From Synechococcus sp. PCC 7336 (GTDB lineage Bacteria > Cyanobacteriota > Cyanobacteriia > Thermostichales > PCC-7336): a stretch of 64,000 bases of DNA. Shown piece after piece: positions 54,396-63,581 of the stretch; within the stretch, counting starts at the first letter, position 1; every line of letters starts with the position of its first letter. Made by a program: the position numbers and the translations under genes. Location of the stretch: assembly GCF_000332275.1 (NCBI RefSeq), contig NZ_CM001776.1:3227737-3291736 (forward strand). The letters run 5' to 3'. The notes beneath the pieces are model-generated. The model saw nothing but the letters and a program-made list of their open reading frames with translations. It made no database searches and was not told where the DNA came from.

Positions 54396-54623
54396 TGGTA
54401 AAACTTCTCCTGAATGTCACTCGATCGGTCTGAAGCAAAGAAGCCAACTTCAGCCTCACCTTTACAGTTCGGATGAAATACCCCAACCCCAAGACCTGCC
54501 AGTCTAATGGAGCAAGGCTAATCAATCAACAACCGGACAAAACCCTCGGATGCTGCACGAGTATCTAGATGAATGCGTATAGGCCGTGTCCAGTTTGGGG
54601 CGGAGCCATCTCAACGGAGGCCC

Positions 54624-54935
54624 CTAGGCCAACAGTTGTTGAACCACCACTTCCACTTGAGCTGTAACCAACTCGTCGTGCTTCAGCCAAGCATAGTTAG
54701 CCATTTCACTTATCACAATGCAGTAGGAAACAATTTCTGCTGCTGCATTGCGAATTTTTGCTGGATCGATGTCTGGCGAAATCCGCGACAGCAGTTGGCC
54801 GAGCTCGGTCTGTTCTTCACTCAGGCGACTGAGTAGAGACGAACGATCGGTATCCATAAACCGGAGCGCATAATTTGCGATCTCTGCGATCGCTGCAACA
54901 GAACTTTCAGGTGGTAAAACAGTTTGGGTCATCAT
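54624..54935 (-). CDS. Hypothetical helical protein, about 103 residues
   Basis: From an ATG preceded by GAGGG (7-nt spacing) the frame encodes a helical protein (SVAAIAEIANYALRFM; LLSRLSEEQTELGQLLSRI; VSYCIVISEMANYAWL). The open frame reaches to 54989, but the start with a ribosome-binding site is at 54935. It follows a secreted-protein gene on the same strand. No family recognised. Confidence 0.55.
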   Translation of the reverse strand: MMTQTVLPPESSVAAIAEIANYALRFMDTDRSSLLSRLSEEQTELGQLLSRISPDIDPAKIRNAAAEIVSYCIVISEMANYAWLKHDELVTAQVEVVVQQLLA

Positions 54936-54981
54936 GACAAGTCCCTCATTAGTCATCATTTGCTTAAGGCTCGTTTGGCGT

Positions 54982-55287
54982 TCAGTCAATGCTATTTCGG
55001 CTCGTTCGGCGCTCGCTAAGCTCTGACAAAACCGTTAAGATATCGGACTCTCGCTCATTGGTTTCAGTGGCGATCGCGCTCGAGACATCTGTAGAGGCAA
55101 CCGCAATCCCTTCAGTTCTGGGCTGGGCATAGTAGGCCCTTTCGATACGGTTGCGACTGGTGCCTCGCGCCTCAAGCTGGCCCAGCCGTTGCAGGATTGC
55201 CGGTCGAGCGGAGACTGGTGTAGCAGCAAGTACGGTCAGGACTCCAATAGCCGCTGTAAATCTTGCGTAATTGAAATTTGCAATCAT
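54982..55287 (-). CDS. Small secreted hypothetical protein
   Basis: This 101-residue protein starts with a signal peptide (FTAAIGVLTVLAATPVSARP). The start has AAGGAGT upstream. The mature part is polar, with Arg/Ser/Asn-rich segments (RGTSRNRIER; ERRTSRNSID) that look like a doubled motif. It lies directly upstream of the helical protein gene and probably forms an operon with it. Function unknown. Confidence 0.65.
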   Translation of the reverse strand: MIANFNYARFTAAIGVLTVLAATPVSARPAILQRLGQLEARGTSRNRIERAYYAQPRTEGIAVASTDVSSAIATETNERESDILTVLSELSERRTSRNSID

Positions 55288-55787
55288 GGGTCTGACTCCT
55301 TTTAGGTAATTCGAGAATGGATTTGTCGAACAATATTATTGTCTGTAATTCATTCTTTTTAGACAAGACAAAAAGCTGCCATAAAGCGCACTTGAATAGC
55401 CATGCGAAAGCAATGTGAGGTTTAGAGAATAAGCACCTTCTTAATTGTGATATAAATGCCATTTTGGCGGCAACAAATAAAGGTCAAGCCTGAAACATAT
55501 TTCGAATGCTTTGAATCAAAAAAGTCCCCTAATAGGGGACGGAGAGAGAACAATAAAATCTATGGATAAAATATTACTTCTATAGAGTTCACAGTCATTG
55601 AAGTTTACTGCATTGCTATCCCGCTATGAATAAGCTGTAGTCTCAGTAGGATTGAGGATTTTGAACTGCTGGGTATACCCAGCACACTTTTCAGAGGCCC
55701 GCCACCCGGATCGAAATAGAAAGGCTGGAAAAGAGGCAGCACATTGACTATCGGCTAGAGGAGCCATAAGGAATTCAGGTAAGAAGT
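55288..55787. other. Gene-free stretch of 500 bp with one terminator
   Basis: No gene is supported here. Besides the terminator at 55518-55540 I see an AT-rich upstream region for the secreted-protein gene. The open frame at 55172-55462 lacks features and crosses the secreted gene. Confidence 0.5.
55518..55540 (-). terminator. Intrinsic terminator of the OsmC gene
   Basis: On the minus strand GTCCCC-TATTA-GGGGAC is followed by TTTTTT. It lies about 250 bp after the OsmC stop and would end that transcript. Confidence 0.7.
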
Positions 55788-56357
55788 CTATTCAACCACC
55801 AACTTAGAATTGAGCTGAATCGCATTGGCAATGTTGTAAAAGTTGGGCGACGTTTTTTGAACAAACCGGTGAATGTCTGCAAATTGCTCTGGAGTACCAT
55901 CCCCTTGAATTCGCACCGTATAAGAAATCGTGTCGTAGCCCGGAATCACATTGGGGTCGATCGCCAGGAAACCTCTTAAGTCAATATCGCCCTCCGTTTC
56001 AATTTCCAGCTTCTCCAACTGGATGCCATTGAGGGCGCAGGCAGCCACGTAACCCACCATCATGCAGGCATTGAGGGCTCCCATTAAATACTCTTGCGGA
56101 TTGGGAAACTGGTTTGTGCCGCACAGTTCGGTCGGTTCGTCTGTACGGAACTGAAACTCGCGCTCGATCTCCTGGCCGCCGAGAACGTAAGAGCGCACCT
56201 TCGTTTCACTGCGAGTTTGCCCCTGCCACGAACTGGTGACGCGGAATTTTGTCATCCCCGAGGCCGGATCGGCTTTAATGGCCTCGATCGTTTCCCCGAG
56301 ATAGTCGAGGTCAATCCCGTTTAACTTGCCAGTTGCCTTGAGTACTGCGCCTGCCAT
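55788..56357 (-). CDS. OsmC-family protein
   Basis: This 189-residue protein has the OsmC/Ohr pattern, with NPQEYLMGALNACMMVGYV supplying one conserved cysteine at the helix and a beta-rich N-terminal half. Only one of the two redox cysteines of true OsmC is clearly present in the usual place; the second (in Ohr/OsmC near LSVKAEAxV) is replaced, so peroxidase activity is uncertain. It is divergent from a TetR regulator with a shared operator, so it is probably inducible. Confidence 0.82.
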   Translation of the reverse strand: MAGAVLKATGKLNGIDLDYLGETIEAIKADPASGMTKFRVTSSWQGQTRSETKVRSYVLGGQEIEREFQFRTDEPTELCGTNQFPNPQEYLMGALNACMMVGYVAACALNGIQLEKLEIETEGDIDLRGFLAIDPNVIPGYDTISYTVRIQGDGTPEQFADIHRFVQKTSPNFYNIANAIQLNSKLVVE

Positions 56358-56385
56358 AATGCCATTTGCTCCTGCGAAAAAACCA

Positions 56386-56411
56386 ACCAGTTGGTATGAA
56401 TACCATCTGGT
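56386..56411. promoter_or_regulatory. Inverted-repeat operator between OsmC and TetR genes
   Basis: ACCAGTTGGTAT and ATACCATCTGGT flank a 2-bp centre and match at 11 of 12 paired positions. It lies 29 bp upstream of the OsmC start. A second, shorter palindrome, CAAAC-TG-GTTTG, lies at about 56549-56560, before the TetR start. Both are candidate TetR sites. Confidence 0.65.
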
Positions 56412-56587
56412 CTGTATTCTAGCGATGGCAATCTTGTATCGTCAACTACAGAAATACCTGCACTGGCAATCCTCAGAGACTCTTAGAAAGGCTGCAGCAC
56501 AATGGCCTCAGCTCCAGGAAGCCAATCTCGAAAGGTTACAATGTTTAACAAACTGGTTTGTATCTTATTTGTGGGTGAAAGACTCTG

Positions 56588-57199
56588 ATGGCAAGTAGAG
56601 GACAAGAGACCAAAGAACTGATTTTGGCCAATACAGAAGCTCTTGTGCTCGAACGAGGCTTTGCAGGCACATCGATCGACGAGATCCTCAAACTGACGGG
56701 TCTGACGAAGGGAGCCTTCTTTTACCACTTCAAGAGCAAGGCCGCTCTGGCCCGCGCCCTGGTCGAGCGTTATTGGCAGCAGGACTATGCGATGTTGGAG
56801 GAATTCTCTCGGCGGGCGGACGAGCTGAGTGAGGACCCGCTGCAGTCGATGCTGATTTTCCTCAAGTTGTTTGAAGAGTTTATTGAGGGTCTGGAGGAAC
56901 CGCCTGCGGGCTGCGTGTTTGCGTCCTACGTGTACGAGTTCTATCAGTTTGATGATGGCATTAAGCAATTCATTGCAGATGGATTTAAGCAGTGGGGGAA
57001 GATGTACCAGCAGCGCATTGAGAAAATTGCGGCGAAGTATCCGCCCAAAATCGCGATCGATGCGGGCGAGTTAGCGGAAACGCTCATGTGCATCATCGAA
57101 GGGGGATTTATTTTGTCGAAGTCACTGTGCGACACCTCGCTGACTGCGCGAACGGTGCGGCAATTTCGCCGTCACCTCCAGCTCGTGTTCGAGCCTTAG
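56588..57199 (+). CDS. TetR-family transcriptional regulator
   Basis: This 203-residue protein has the TetR N-terminal HTH (ETKELILANTEALVLERGF; SIDEILKLTGLTKGAFFYHF; KAALARALVERYW) and a helical ligand domain of the LefA/TetR_C type (CVFASYVYEFYQ). It should repress itself and the divergent OsmC gene at the inverted repeats between them. It sits 54 bp upstream of argC. Confidence 0.92.
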   Translation: MASRGQETKELILANTEALVLERGFAGTSIDEILKLTGLTKGAFFYHFKSKAALARALVERYWQQDYAMLEEFSRRADELSEDPLQSMLIFLKLFEEFIEGLEEPPAGCVFASYVYEFYQFDDGIKQFIADGFKQWGKMYQQRIEKIAAKYPPKIAIDAGELAETLMCIIEGGFILSKSLCDTSLTARTVRQFRRHLQLVFEP

Positions 57200-57253
57200 A
57201 TGGTAGGTGTAGTAGGGAGCGCAAACCAGTGACGCGCGATCGAGGGCAGCGGG

Positions 57254-58285
57254 ATGGCAAAACCGACGGTTTTTATTGATGGCGAAGCCGGCACGACGGG
57301 ATTGCAGATTCGCGATCGCCTCTCCACTCGCACCGACTTAGAACTGGTCAGCATCGATCCCGGCCAGCGCAAAGATTCCCAAACGCGATCGCAGTTGCTC
57401 AATGCTGTCGATGTGGCGATTCTCTGCCTGCCGGACGATGCGGCTCGCGAAGCGGTGAGCTGGATAAATAATCCTGCTGTCAAAATCCTCGATGCCAGTA
57501 CTGCTCACCGCACTGCCCCCGACTGGGTTTATGGCTTCCCCGAATTGGAACCTGGAAGGCGCGATCGCATTGCTGCTGCTCGACGGGTGAGCAATCCCGG
57601 CTGCTATCCCACGGGCTTTCTCGCCTGCATTCGACCTCTCGTCAGCGCGGGGCTGATTCCCAAACACTATCCCGTTACTGTGAATGCGGTCTCTGGCTAT
57701 TCGGGAGGGGGGCGCAAGCTAATTGACAGCTACCGGGCTGCCCGCAACGAACGGGCGGAAGGCTATCCCTACGGCATTTACGGTGTGGACTTGGGGCACA
57801 AACACGTCTCCGAAATGCAGCTCTACGCAGGCTTGGAGCATCCCCCGCTCTTTATCCCGTCAGTCAGCAATGTAGAGCAGGGAATGTTGGTGCAAATTCC
57901 CCTGCCGCTGTGGACTTTGGAGTACCCCCCCAGTGGAGCGGAGTTGCAAGCTGCATTAGCTGATTACTATCGCGACGAGCCTTTTGTAGAAGTAGCTCCT
58001 TTGGGGGATGTGGAGGCTTTGCGGGAAGGCAAATTTTTGGATATCGATGCGGTGAACGGGACCAACTGCGTTCAGGTGTTTGTGTTTGCGAGTGACGAGC
58101 GGGGGGAAGCGCTGTTGGTGGCGCGCTTGGATAATTTGGGCAAGGGAGCCTCAGGGGCTGCGGTTCAAAATCTCAACTTGATGCTGGGGCTGCCCGAGCA
58201 GTCCGAGATTTTACAAGTGGTCTCGGAGAACGGCAGCCGTAGCCCGACCGGTACTCTCCCAACTAAATTGAGCCGCTCTGGATAA
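57254..58285 (+). CDS. argC: N-acetyl-gamma-glutamyl-phosphate reductase (type 2)
   Basis: This 343-residue protein is the short-type ArgC: FIDGEAGTTGLQIRDRLSTR for NADP binding, NPGCYPTGF with catalytic Cys117, and AVSGYSGGGRKLID. It acts in arginine synthesis. The C-terminus extends about 25 residues past the usual end (after LMLGLPE), and the last 75 bp overlap the opposite-strand glycosyltransferase gene. Confidence 0.93.
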   Translation: MAKPTVFIDGEAGTTGLQIRDRLSTRTDLELVSIDPGQRKDSQTRSQLLNAVDVAILCLPDDAAREAVSWINNPAVKILDASTAHRTAPDWVYGFPELEPGRRDRIAAARRVSNPGCYPTGFLACIRPLVSAGLIPKHYPVTVNAVSGYSGGGRKLIDSYRAARNERAEGYPYGIYGVDLGHKHVSEMQLYAGLEHPPLFIPSVSNVEQGMLVQIPLPLWTLEYPPSGAELQAALADYYRDEPFVEVAPLGDVEALREGKFLDIDAVNGTNCVQVFVFASDERGEALLVARLDNLGKGASGAAVQNLNLMLGLPEQSEILQVVSENGSRSPTGTLPTKLSRSG

Positions 58286-59413
58286 GCCCGCTTGTCGCAG
58301 TTGAGCCCGCAATTGCCCATTGTCAGCCACCTCCTGCATGGATCGAGCCAAACTATCGATGTTGTAAGGATCGACCAGCAGAGCGGCATCCCCCGCCACC
58401 TCCGGCAACGAAGCGAGATTGGATGCGATCGCGGGCGTACCGCAGGCCATTGCCTCCAACAGGGGCAAGCCAAATCCTTCCCACAAACTCGGAAACACCA
58501 GGGCCAGCGCCTGATTGTATAGAGCGGGCAGCTCCTCCTCGGGAACGTAGTCGAGAAAGCGAAGTTGAGGGGCGATCTCTAGTTCTGTCGCCAACTGTTT
58601 GAGCTGAGGGGTATAGCGGGGATCGGAGGGGCCAGCCAGCCAAAATTCCAGTTGGCGGCGATGGGGTATTTGGGCGAAAGCCTGCAGAGCTCTCTGCAGG
58701 TTTTTGTGGGGATCGTGGCGACCCACATACAAAAAATAGGGTTGTTGGGGCAGATCGAGGGGACGAAAGCGATCGCGATCGAAGGCTAGCGGAATGGCTG
58801 TGACTTGGCGAGCGGGCACCCCAAACCACTTCACCACATCCCGAGCGGTTGCCTCGGAGTTGCAGAGAACGTGTTCTGCTCGGGCAGCGACCTGAGGAAT
58901 GTAATAGCGAAAGTAGGGCAGCAGGGGAGAGCAGCGGCGGGGAAAGCGGAGGGGAATCAGGTCGTGTACCGTCACCACCGAGCGGCAGCGGCTCCATAAT
59001 GGCGATTCCGGCACGGGAGAAAACAATAAGCTGGCGCGGCATTGCCGATAAATGCGAGGTAATTGAAATTGCGTCCACCACAACCGCCGTAGGTGACCTG
59101 CTGTACCGAAGGCAGGGCTGAGATTGGCAGGAATGGGATAGCGATCGCCAGTTGTTAGCGATCGCGCACTCAAAAAAGTTGGATCGAAATCGCTCAGGTA
59201 AGGGGCAATGTTGGCCGCATAGACACTAATTCCAGTGGGCTTATCGAGCAAAACCGACAGATTGACGAGGAGAGAACGAGTGTGATTCAAGAGCGGAATC
59301 TCAGAAGGGGGCGTTACCGCCCTCAAGGGTAGCAAGAGAGAGACAGGCGGCAAGGATTGCCATTCTCCACTCGCGGGGTAAAGCAGGCATCGCACTCGGC
59401 GAGGGGACCGCAC
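58211..59413 (-). CDS. GT4-family glycosyltransferase
   Basis: This GT-B protein of up to 400 residues has a C-terminal glycosyltransferase 1 domain ([39 protein letters not shown], with the E-x7-E motif; [16 protein letters not shown]). The N-terminal domain starts about [19 protein letters not shown]. No ATG precedes it; the frame opens at a GTG (59413), and a TTG at 59290 would fit the domain better. It probably acts in polysaccharide or glycolipid synthesis. Confidence 0.88.
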   Translation of the reverse strand: MRSPRRVRCLLYPASGEWQSLPPVSLLLPLRAVTPPSEIPLLNHTRSLLVNLSVLLDKPTGISVYAANIAPYLSDFDPTFLSARSLTTGDRYPIPANLSPAFGTAGHLRRLWWTQFQLPRIYRQCRASLLFSPVPESPLWSRCRSVVTVHDLIPLRFPRRCSPLLPYFRYYIPQVAARAEHVLCNSEATARDVVKWFGVPARQVTAIPLAFDRDRFRPLDLPQQPYFLYVGRHDPHKNLQRALQAFAQIPHRRQLEFWLAGPSDPRYTPQLKQLATELEIAPQLRFLDYVPEEELPALYNQALALVFPSLWEGFGLPLLEAMACGTPAIASNLASLPEVAGDAALLVDPYNIDSLARSMQEVADNGQLRAQLRQAGLSRAAQFSWESTGRATAAVLRDHL

Positions 59414-59453
59414 CAGAGTAGACTAAGCTTGACGAGTCTCTTTGCCGCCATTT

Positions 59454-60020
59454 ATGAGCGATACGCTGCTTTTGCGCGACGAACGAAACCAAGTTCTGGA
59501 GTGTGAGATCCTCAAACAGGTCCAACTGGACGGAGAATCCTATGCTCTGTTGATGCCCGTACACCAGCCTATACAGGTGCTGGCTTGGGAGGAAGATGTG
59601 CCCGAGAGCCATGCCTCCCGCACGAGTGCTCGGCCAGGGGAGGATGAGGACGAGGGTGGCTTAGTTGACTTGGACCCAGAAGAACTGAAGGCAGTCTTGC
59701 CAACTGCACAGGCGGTCTTGGAGGAACTCAATCTCAAGCTGATCGAGAGTGCCTATACCTTGACGGTCAAGGGCGATTTGCCCGAACCGATTGAAGAAAC
59801 GGCGATTGAAATTGCCGATGATGCGGACGAGGTGGAGGAATATCAACTATTGAGCACGTTTTTCCACGACCAGCGCCAATTCGGCATTTTTGCTCCCCTC
59901 GACCCACTCCTGTTCTTTGCCGTGCAACCCCCCGACAAAGAAGCCTACCTGCTCTCCCCCAATGCGCCTGAAGAGCTATTTGCCCGCTTGCAAGATCGAC
60001 TGCTCGATCTGGCCGAATAA
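59454..60020 (+). CDS. DUF3727 protein
   Basis: This 188-residue acidic protein has a DUF1292-like half (LLRDERNQVLECEILKQVQL; YALLMPVHQPIQVLAW), an acidic linker, and a DUF3727 half (STFFHDQRQFGIFAPLDPLL; KEAYLLSPNAPEELFARLQD). The family is found in cyanobacteria and plastids. Function is not established. I chose the ATG at 59454 over an upstream TTG. Confidence 0.87.
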   Translation: MSDTLLLRDERNQVLECEILKQVQLDGESYALLMPVHQPIQVLAWEEDVPESHASRTSARPGEDEDEGGLVDLDPEELKAVLPTAQAVLEELNLKLIESAYTLTVKGDLPEPIEETAIEIADDADEVEEYQLLSTFFHDQRQFGIFAPLDPLLFFAVQPPDKEAYLLSPNAPEELFARLQDRLLDLAE

Positions 60021-60052
60021 TCTCGACGATCGGTCTTGTCTGTCAACTCGCT

Positions 60053-60475
60053 CTAATTCTCGGAGTCCCGACGAGCGGCGATCGCCAGCCGTACATCCTC
60101 CACCTTGCGCAGTTCGTTCATCACCTGTACCACATTGCCGTGGGTCAGGGCCAAGTCAGCATTGAGCACGATCAAACGATTGGCATCCTCCTCCGGTTGC
60201 GCCTCTAGAATGCCCTCGATCGTAGGCACTAACGCTTCTAAGCTGACCACTTCTCGGTTGACGGCAATCTCGTTATCGTCCGTCACACTTACGTTTACGG
60301 CAGGCTGAATCTTAGGCTGAGCGGTGGAAGCCTTCGGCAGTGTTACATCCAATCCTTCAGACCGGGTGAGCACCAAGCTGGCCACCACAAAAAACACCAG
60401 AATGCAAAAAATAATGTCAATCAGCGGCACGATATTGATTTCGGCGGGCCGCCTGGGCTCTTGAGGAATTTGCAT
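60053..60475 (-). CDS. exbD: ExbD/TolR-family biopolymer transporter
   Basis: This 140-residue protein has the short cytoplasmic start, one membrane span with the essential aspartate (NIVPLIDIIFCILVFFVVAS) and a periplasmic domain. It works with ExbB to drive TonB-type outer-membrane transport. It follows exbB by 24 nt. Confidence 0.92.
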   Translation of the reverse strand: MQIPQEPRRPAEINIVPLIDIIFCILVFFVVASLVLTRSEGLDVTLPKASTAQPKIQPAVNVSVTDDNEIAVNREVVSLEALVPTIEGILEAQPEEDANRLIVLNADLALTHGNVVQVMNELRKVEDVRLAIAARRDSEN

Positions 60476-60499
60476 CGTCTCGCCTGCAGGAATCGAATT

Positions 60500-61216
60500 T
60501 TAGGGGTTGGGGTAAGACTGTTGTTGCCCTGGTATAGGCAGGGGCTGGGGCCTTGGAGGGACATTATCGAGCGCGGGCTCGTCTTCGAAACCGCGCTCGT
60601 AGCGGCGGCGCTGCAGCAGTTCTAACTGGCCGCCAAATTCTTGAATTTGGGACAGTTGGCGCAGGTATAGAGAACGAAAGACATTGGAGATCATCAGGGT
60701 CAGAATCGCCACTAGCAGGCCCGTAGCGGTGGAGGTCAGGGCTTCTGCGATACCGTTCCCAACCCCAACAGTGTTGGTGCCGCCAATATCGCCCAAGTCA
60801 ATGGAGGAGAGCAACCGAATCAGACCCAAGACGGTACCCAGCAGCCCCAGAAACGGAGCCAGGGTAATGATGGTGTCAAACATGGTGGTAAATCGCTTCA
60901 GCAGGGGAATTTCGGCTGCCACTGCTGTTTCTAGTGCTAACCGAAACTCGTCTGGGGTGGCGTCGTCGATTTCCAACCCGGCCAAAAAAATGCGGGCAAC
61001 GGGTAAATCGGCGTTTTGCTCCAGCTTGAAGAGGGCTGCTCGCTGGTTGCGCCGGTAGAGATTCATCACTTCTCGCACGAGGCGTGGCTGGCGGTTGCTA
61101 ATCTTCCACCAAAACGCCCAGCGCTCTAACATGAGCGCGATTGCAATGACGGAAAACAGAACCAGCGGATACATGACAAAGCCGCCAGCTTTAAAGGTGT
61201 CGATTATGGCTCCCAT
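60500..61216 (-). CDS. exbB: MotA/TolQ/ExbB proton-channel protein
   Basis: This 238-residue protein has the ExbB layout: an N-terminal span (MYPLVLFSVIAIALMLERW), a cytoplasmic loop, and two spans with ITLAPFLGLLGTVLGLIRLL and IAEALTSTATGLLVAILTLM. It forms the proton channel with ExbD. A cytoplasmic Pro-rich tail ends the protein. No TonB gene is visible nearby. Confidence 0.93.
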   Translation of the reverse strand: MGAIIDTFKAGGFVMYPLVLFSVIAIALMLERWAFWWKISNRQPRLVREVMNLYRRNQRAALFKLEQNADLPVARIFLAGLEIDDATPDEFRLALETAVAAEIPLLKRFTTMFDTIITLAPFLGLLGTVLGLIRLLSSIDLGDIGGTNTVGVGNGIAEALTSTATGLLVAILTLMISNVFRSLYLRQLSQIQEFGGQLELLQRRRYERGFEDEPALDNVPPRPQPLPIPGQQQSYPNP

Positions 61217-61524
61217 GCACTACTTCCTAAACCGTAGGGGGCGATTGGACAGCTCGATCGAATGCTGCATGCACTTCCCGTGATAGCACTTTCAACCCGC
61301 TTGCGATAGGGGGCAAAACAGATAATCTAGCGCGATCGCCTGCACCAATAGTGTTGTTCTGGGCAGGATGCGAGGGGAAATCCCTGCAGGTGGATGGGGT
61401 TGAAGGCTCGATGGCAGCGCGAATAGAGGGGAGTTTGCTGCTGCTGCAATCGAACGATATTTCCCGATGGGAACCCACTCAGATAAGATTTAGGTGAGGA
61501 TATGCAATAAATCTTAAACAACCT
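61217..61524. other. Intergenic stretch between exbB and the SDR gene
   Basis: These 308 bp separate divergent genes and must hold both promoters. I see HIP1 copies but no gene or clear site. Confidence 0.5.
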
Positions 61525-62184
61525 ATGAAAGCATTTGTAGCAGGGGCAACTGGAGAAACCGGACGGCGAATTGTGCGGGCACTGGTCGAGCGCCAAATCC
61601 CCGTGCGGACGTTGGTACGCGATCGCGTCAAGGGGGAGGAAATTCTGCCGGAGGGGGTGGAGATTGTGGTGGGGGATGTGGGCGATCGCCGGGGGCTGGA
61701 AGACAAGATCGGGGATTGCACGGTGTTGCTGTGTGCCACTGGAGCGAAGCCCAGTCTCAATCCGTTGGGGCCGTTCGAGGTGGATTATGTGGGCACTAAA
61801 AATTTAGTCGATGCTGCCAAGCTGAAGGGGATCGAGCAATTTGTGCTGGTTTCTTCCCTCTGCGTTTCCCGCTTGTTCCATCCCCTCAATCTGTTTTGGC
61901 TCGTGCTCTACTGGAAGCGGCAGGCGGAGGCATATTTACAAAAGAGCGGTGCGAACTACACTATCGTCCGTCCTGGCGGCCTCAAGCTAGAGGATAGCGC
62001 CGATAATATTGTTCTAGAGAAGGCTGACACGCTGTTTGAAGGCAGTCTGTCCCGCACCAAAGTGGCGAAGGTTTGCGTGGATGCGCTGTTTGAAGCGAAG
62101 GCCCGCAACCAAATTCTCGAAATTGTGGCTCGACCGGATGCGCCAGAGCAGTCGCTAGGGGAGTTGTTAGAGGCGATCGCCTGA
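61525..62184 (+). CDS. Atypical short-chain dehydrogenase (NAD(P)-binding, Ycf39/HSCARG type)
   Basis: This 219-residue protein has the G-x-x-G-x-x-G-type dinucleotide site (AFVAGATGETGRRIVRAL) and FVLVSSLCVS, YTIVRPGGLK. It lacks the full Y-x3-K active site, as atypical SDRs do. The plastid relatives act as assembly or redox-linked factors. No operon partner is apparent: the next gene starts 110 bp downstream. Confidence 0.85.
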   Translation: MKAFVAGATGETGRRIVRALVERQIPVRTLVRDRVKGEEILPEGVEIVVGDVGDRRGLEDKIGDCTVLLCATGAKPSLNPLGPFEVDYVGTKNLVDAAKLKGIEQFVLVSSLCVSRLFHPLNLFWLVLYWKRQAEAYLQKSGANYTIVRPGGLKLEDSADNIVLEKADTLFEGSLSRTKVAKVCVDALFEAKARNQILEIVARPDAPEQSLGELLEAIA

Positions 62185-62294
62185 CAGTTGCAATGTCTCG
62201 GTACTCCTATGCCGATGTCCTCCACGAGTAGGAGACGGCTGTGAGTTAGTCTATGAGGGACTAACCATACATCACTTGCAAAGGCTTCCACAGC

Positions 62295-63473
62295 ATGAAA
62301 CGCATCATTTTGATGACCGGCAAAGGTGGCGTTGGGAAAACCTCTATGGCAGCCGCCTCTGGTCTCCGCTGTGCCGAGTTGGGCTACAAAACCCTCGTGC
62401 TCAGCACCGATCCCGCCCATTCCCTAGCCGATAGCTTCGAAACCCCGCTGGGCCACGATCCCAAAGAAGTGCGCCCCAACCTGTGGGGAGCCGAACTGGA
62501 TGCCCTCGTGGAACTGGAACAAAACTGGGGAGCCGTCAAAACCTACATCACTGAGGTACTGCAAGCACGCGGCCTCGACGGCGTCCAATCCGAGGAATTA
62601 GCCGTCCTTCCCGGCATGGACGAAATTTTTTCCCTCGTCAGGGTCAACCGCCACTACGAAGAAGACGACTTCGATGTTCTGATTATCGACTCCGCCCCCA
62701 CCGGTACCGCCCTGCGCCTGCTCAGTCTGCCCGATGTTTCCGGCTGGTACATGCGCAAATTCTACAAACCCCTGCAAGGCATGGCCCAAGTTTTGCGCCC
62801 CGTCTTCGCCCCCATCGTCAAGCAACTATCGGGCATTCCCCTGCCCACCAACGAGGTGATGGACGCCCCCTACGACTTCTACGAAAAAATCGAGAAACTC
62901 GAAACCATCCTCACCGATAACACCATCACCACCGTGCGGCTGGTCACCAACCCCGAAAAGATGGTGCTGAAAGAATCGCTGCGCGCCCACGCCTATCTCA
63001 GCCTTTACAACGTTGCCACCGATCTCGTCATCGCCAACCGCATCATCCCCGACGCAGTCACCGACCCCTATTTCGAGTGCTGGAAAGAGAGCCAACAGTT
63101 TTACCGCAAACAAATCCACGACGACTTCAATCCCTTACCGGTCTTTGAAGTCCCCCTCTATCCAGAAGAACTGGTTGGATTTGAAGCCTTGGAACGCCTG
63201 AAAAACACCCTCTGGAGCGATCGCGATCCCGCCGACGTTCTCTACAAAGAAACCACCCTTGCAGTCAAGAGCGACAACGGCCAATACCGCATAGAACTCT
63301 ACTTACCCGGCATCGAAAAGCAGCAGGTGGAGCTCAGCAAGACGGGAGATGAACTCAACATCCGCATCGGCAACCATCGCCGCAACTTAGTCTTGCCGCA
63401 ATCCCTCGCTGCCCTCAAACCGACTGGAGCCAAAATGGAAAACGATCGCCTCAGTATCGGCTTTGCAGCATAG
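62295..63473 (+). CDS. ArsA/Get3-family ATPase with Hsp20-like C-terminal domain
   Basis: This 392-residue protein has the deviant P-loop GKGGVGKTS (10-18), the switch motifs [12 protein letters not shown] and [13 protein letters not shown], and a C-terminal domain (about 300-392; [38 protein letters not shown]) of the alpha-crystallin/ArsA_HSP20 type. This single-copy form is common in cyanobacteria. It may handle membrane proteins rather than arsenite; no ars gene is near. Confidence 0.92.
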   Translation: MKRIILMTGKGGVGKTSMAAASGLRCAELGYKTLVLSTDPAHSLADSFETPLGHDPKEVRPNLWGAELDALVELEQNWGAVKTYITEVLQARGLDGVQSEELAVLPGMDEIFSLVRVNRHYEEDDFDVLIIDSAPTGTALRLLSLPDVSGWYMRKFYKPLQGMAQVLRPVFAPIVKQLSGIPLPTNEVMDAPYDFYEKIEKLETILTDNTITTVRLVTNPEKMVLKESLRAHAYLSLYNVATDLVIANRIIPDAVTDPYFECWKESQQFYRKQIHDDFNPLPVFEVPLYPEELVGFEALERLKNTLWSDRDPADVLYKETTLAVKSDNGQYRIELYLPGIEKQQVELSKTGDELNIRIGNHRRNLVLPQSLAALKPTGAKMENDRLSIGFAA

Positions 63474-63505
63474 GCGCGGCTTGTTTTTCAAAGGACCAAG
63501 TATAA

Positions 63506-63540
63506 AACAGCCTCTCGATCTTGGCGATCGAGAGGCTGTT
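63506..63540 (-). terminator. Strong hairpin terminator between the ATPase and rpsA
   Basis: AACAGCCTCTCGATC (63506-63520) is perfectly complementary to the segment 63526-63540, with a 5-nt loop. In the minus direction it is followed by TTTTATAC, so it should end the rpsA transcript. On the plus strand no T-run follows, but it may also slow the ATPase transcript. Confidence 0.8.
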
Positions 63541-63581
63541 GCTGAAAGATATCAGAGGCGGCGATCGCCACAAGGCTATTT

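Noticed and set aside
62235-62256. GTTAGTC / GACTAAC hairpin upstream of the ArsA-type gene
   Set aside because: Only 7 bp, with no T-run; could be chance and no regulator is known for it.
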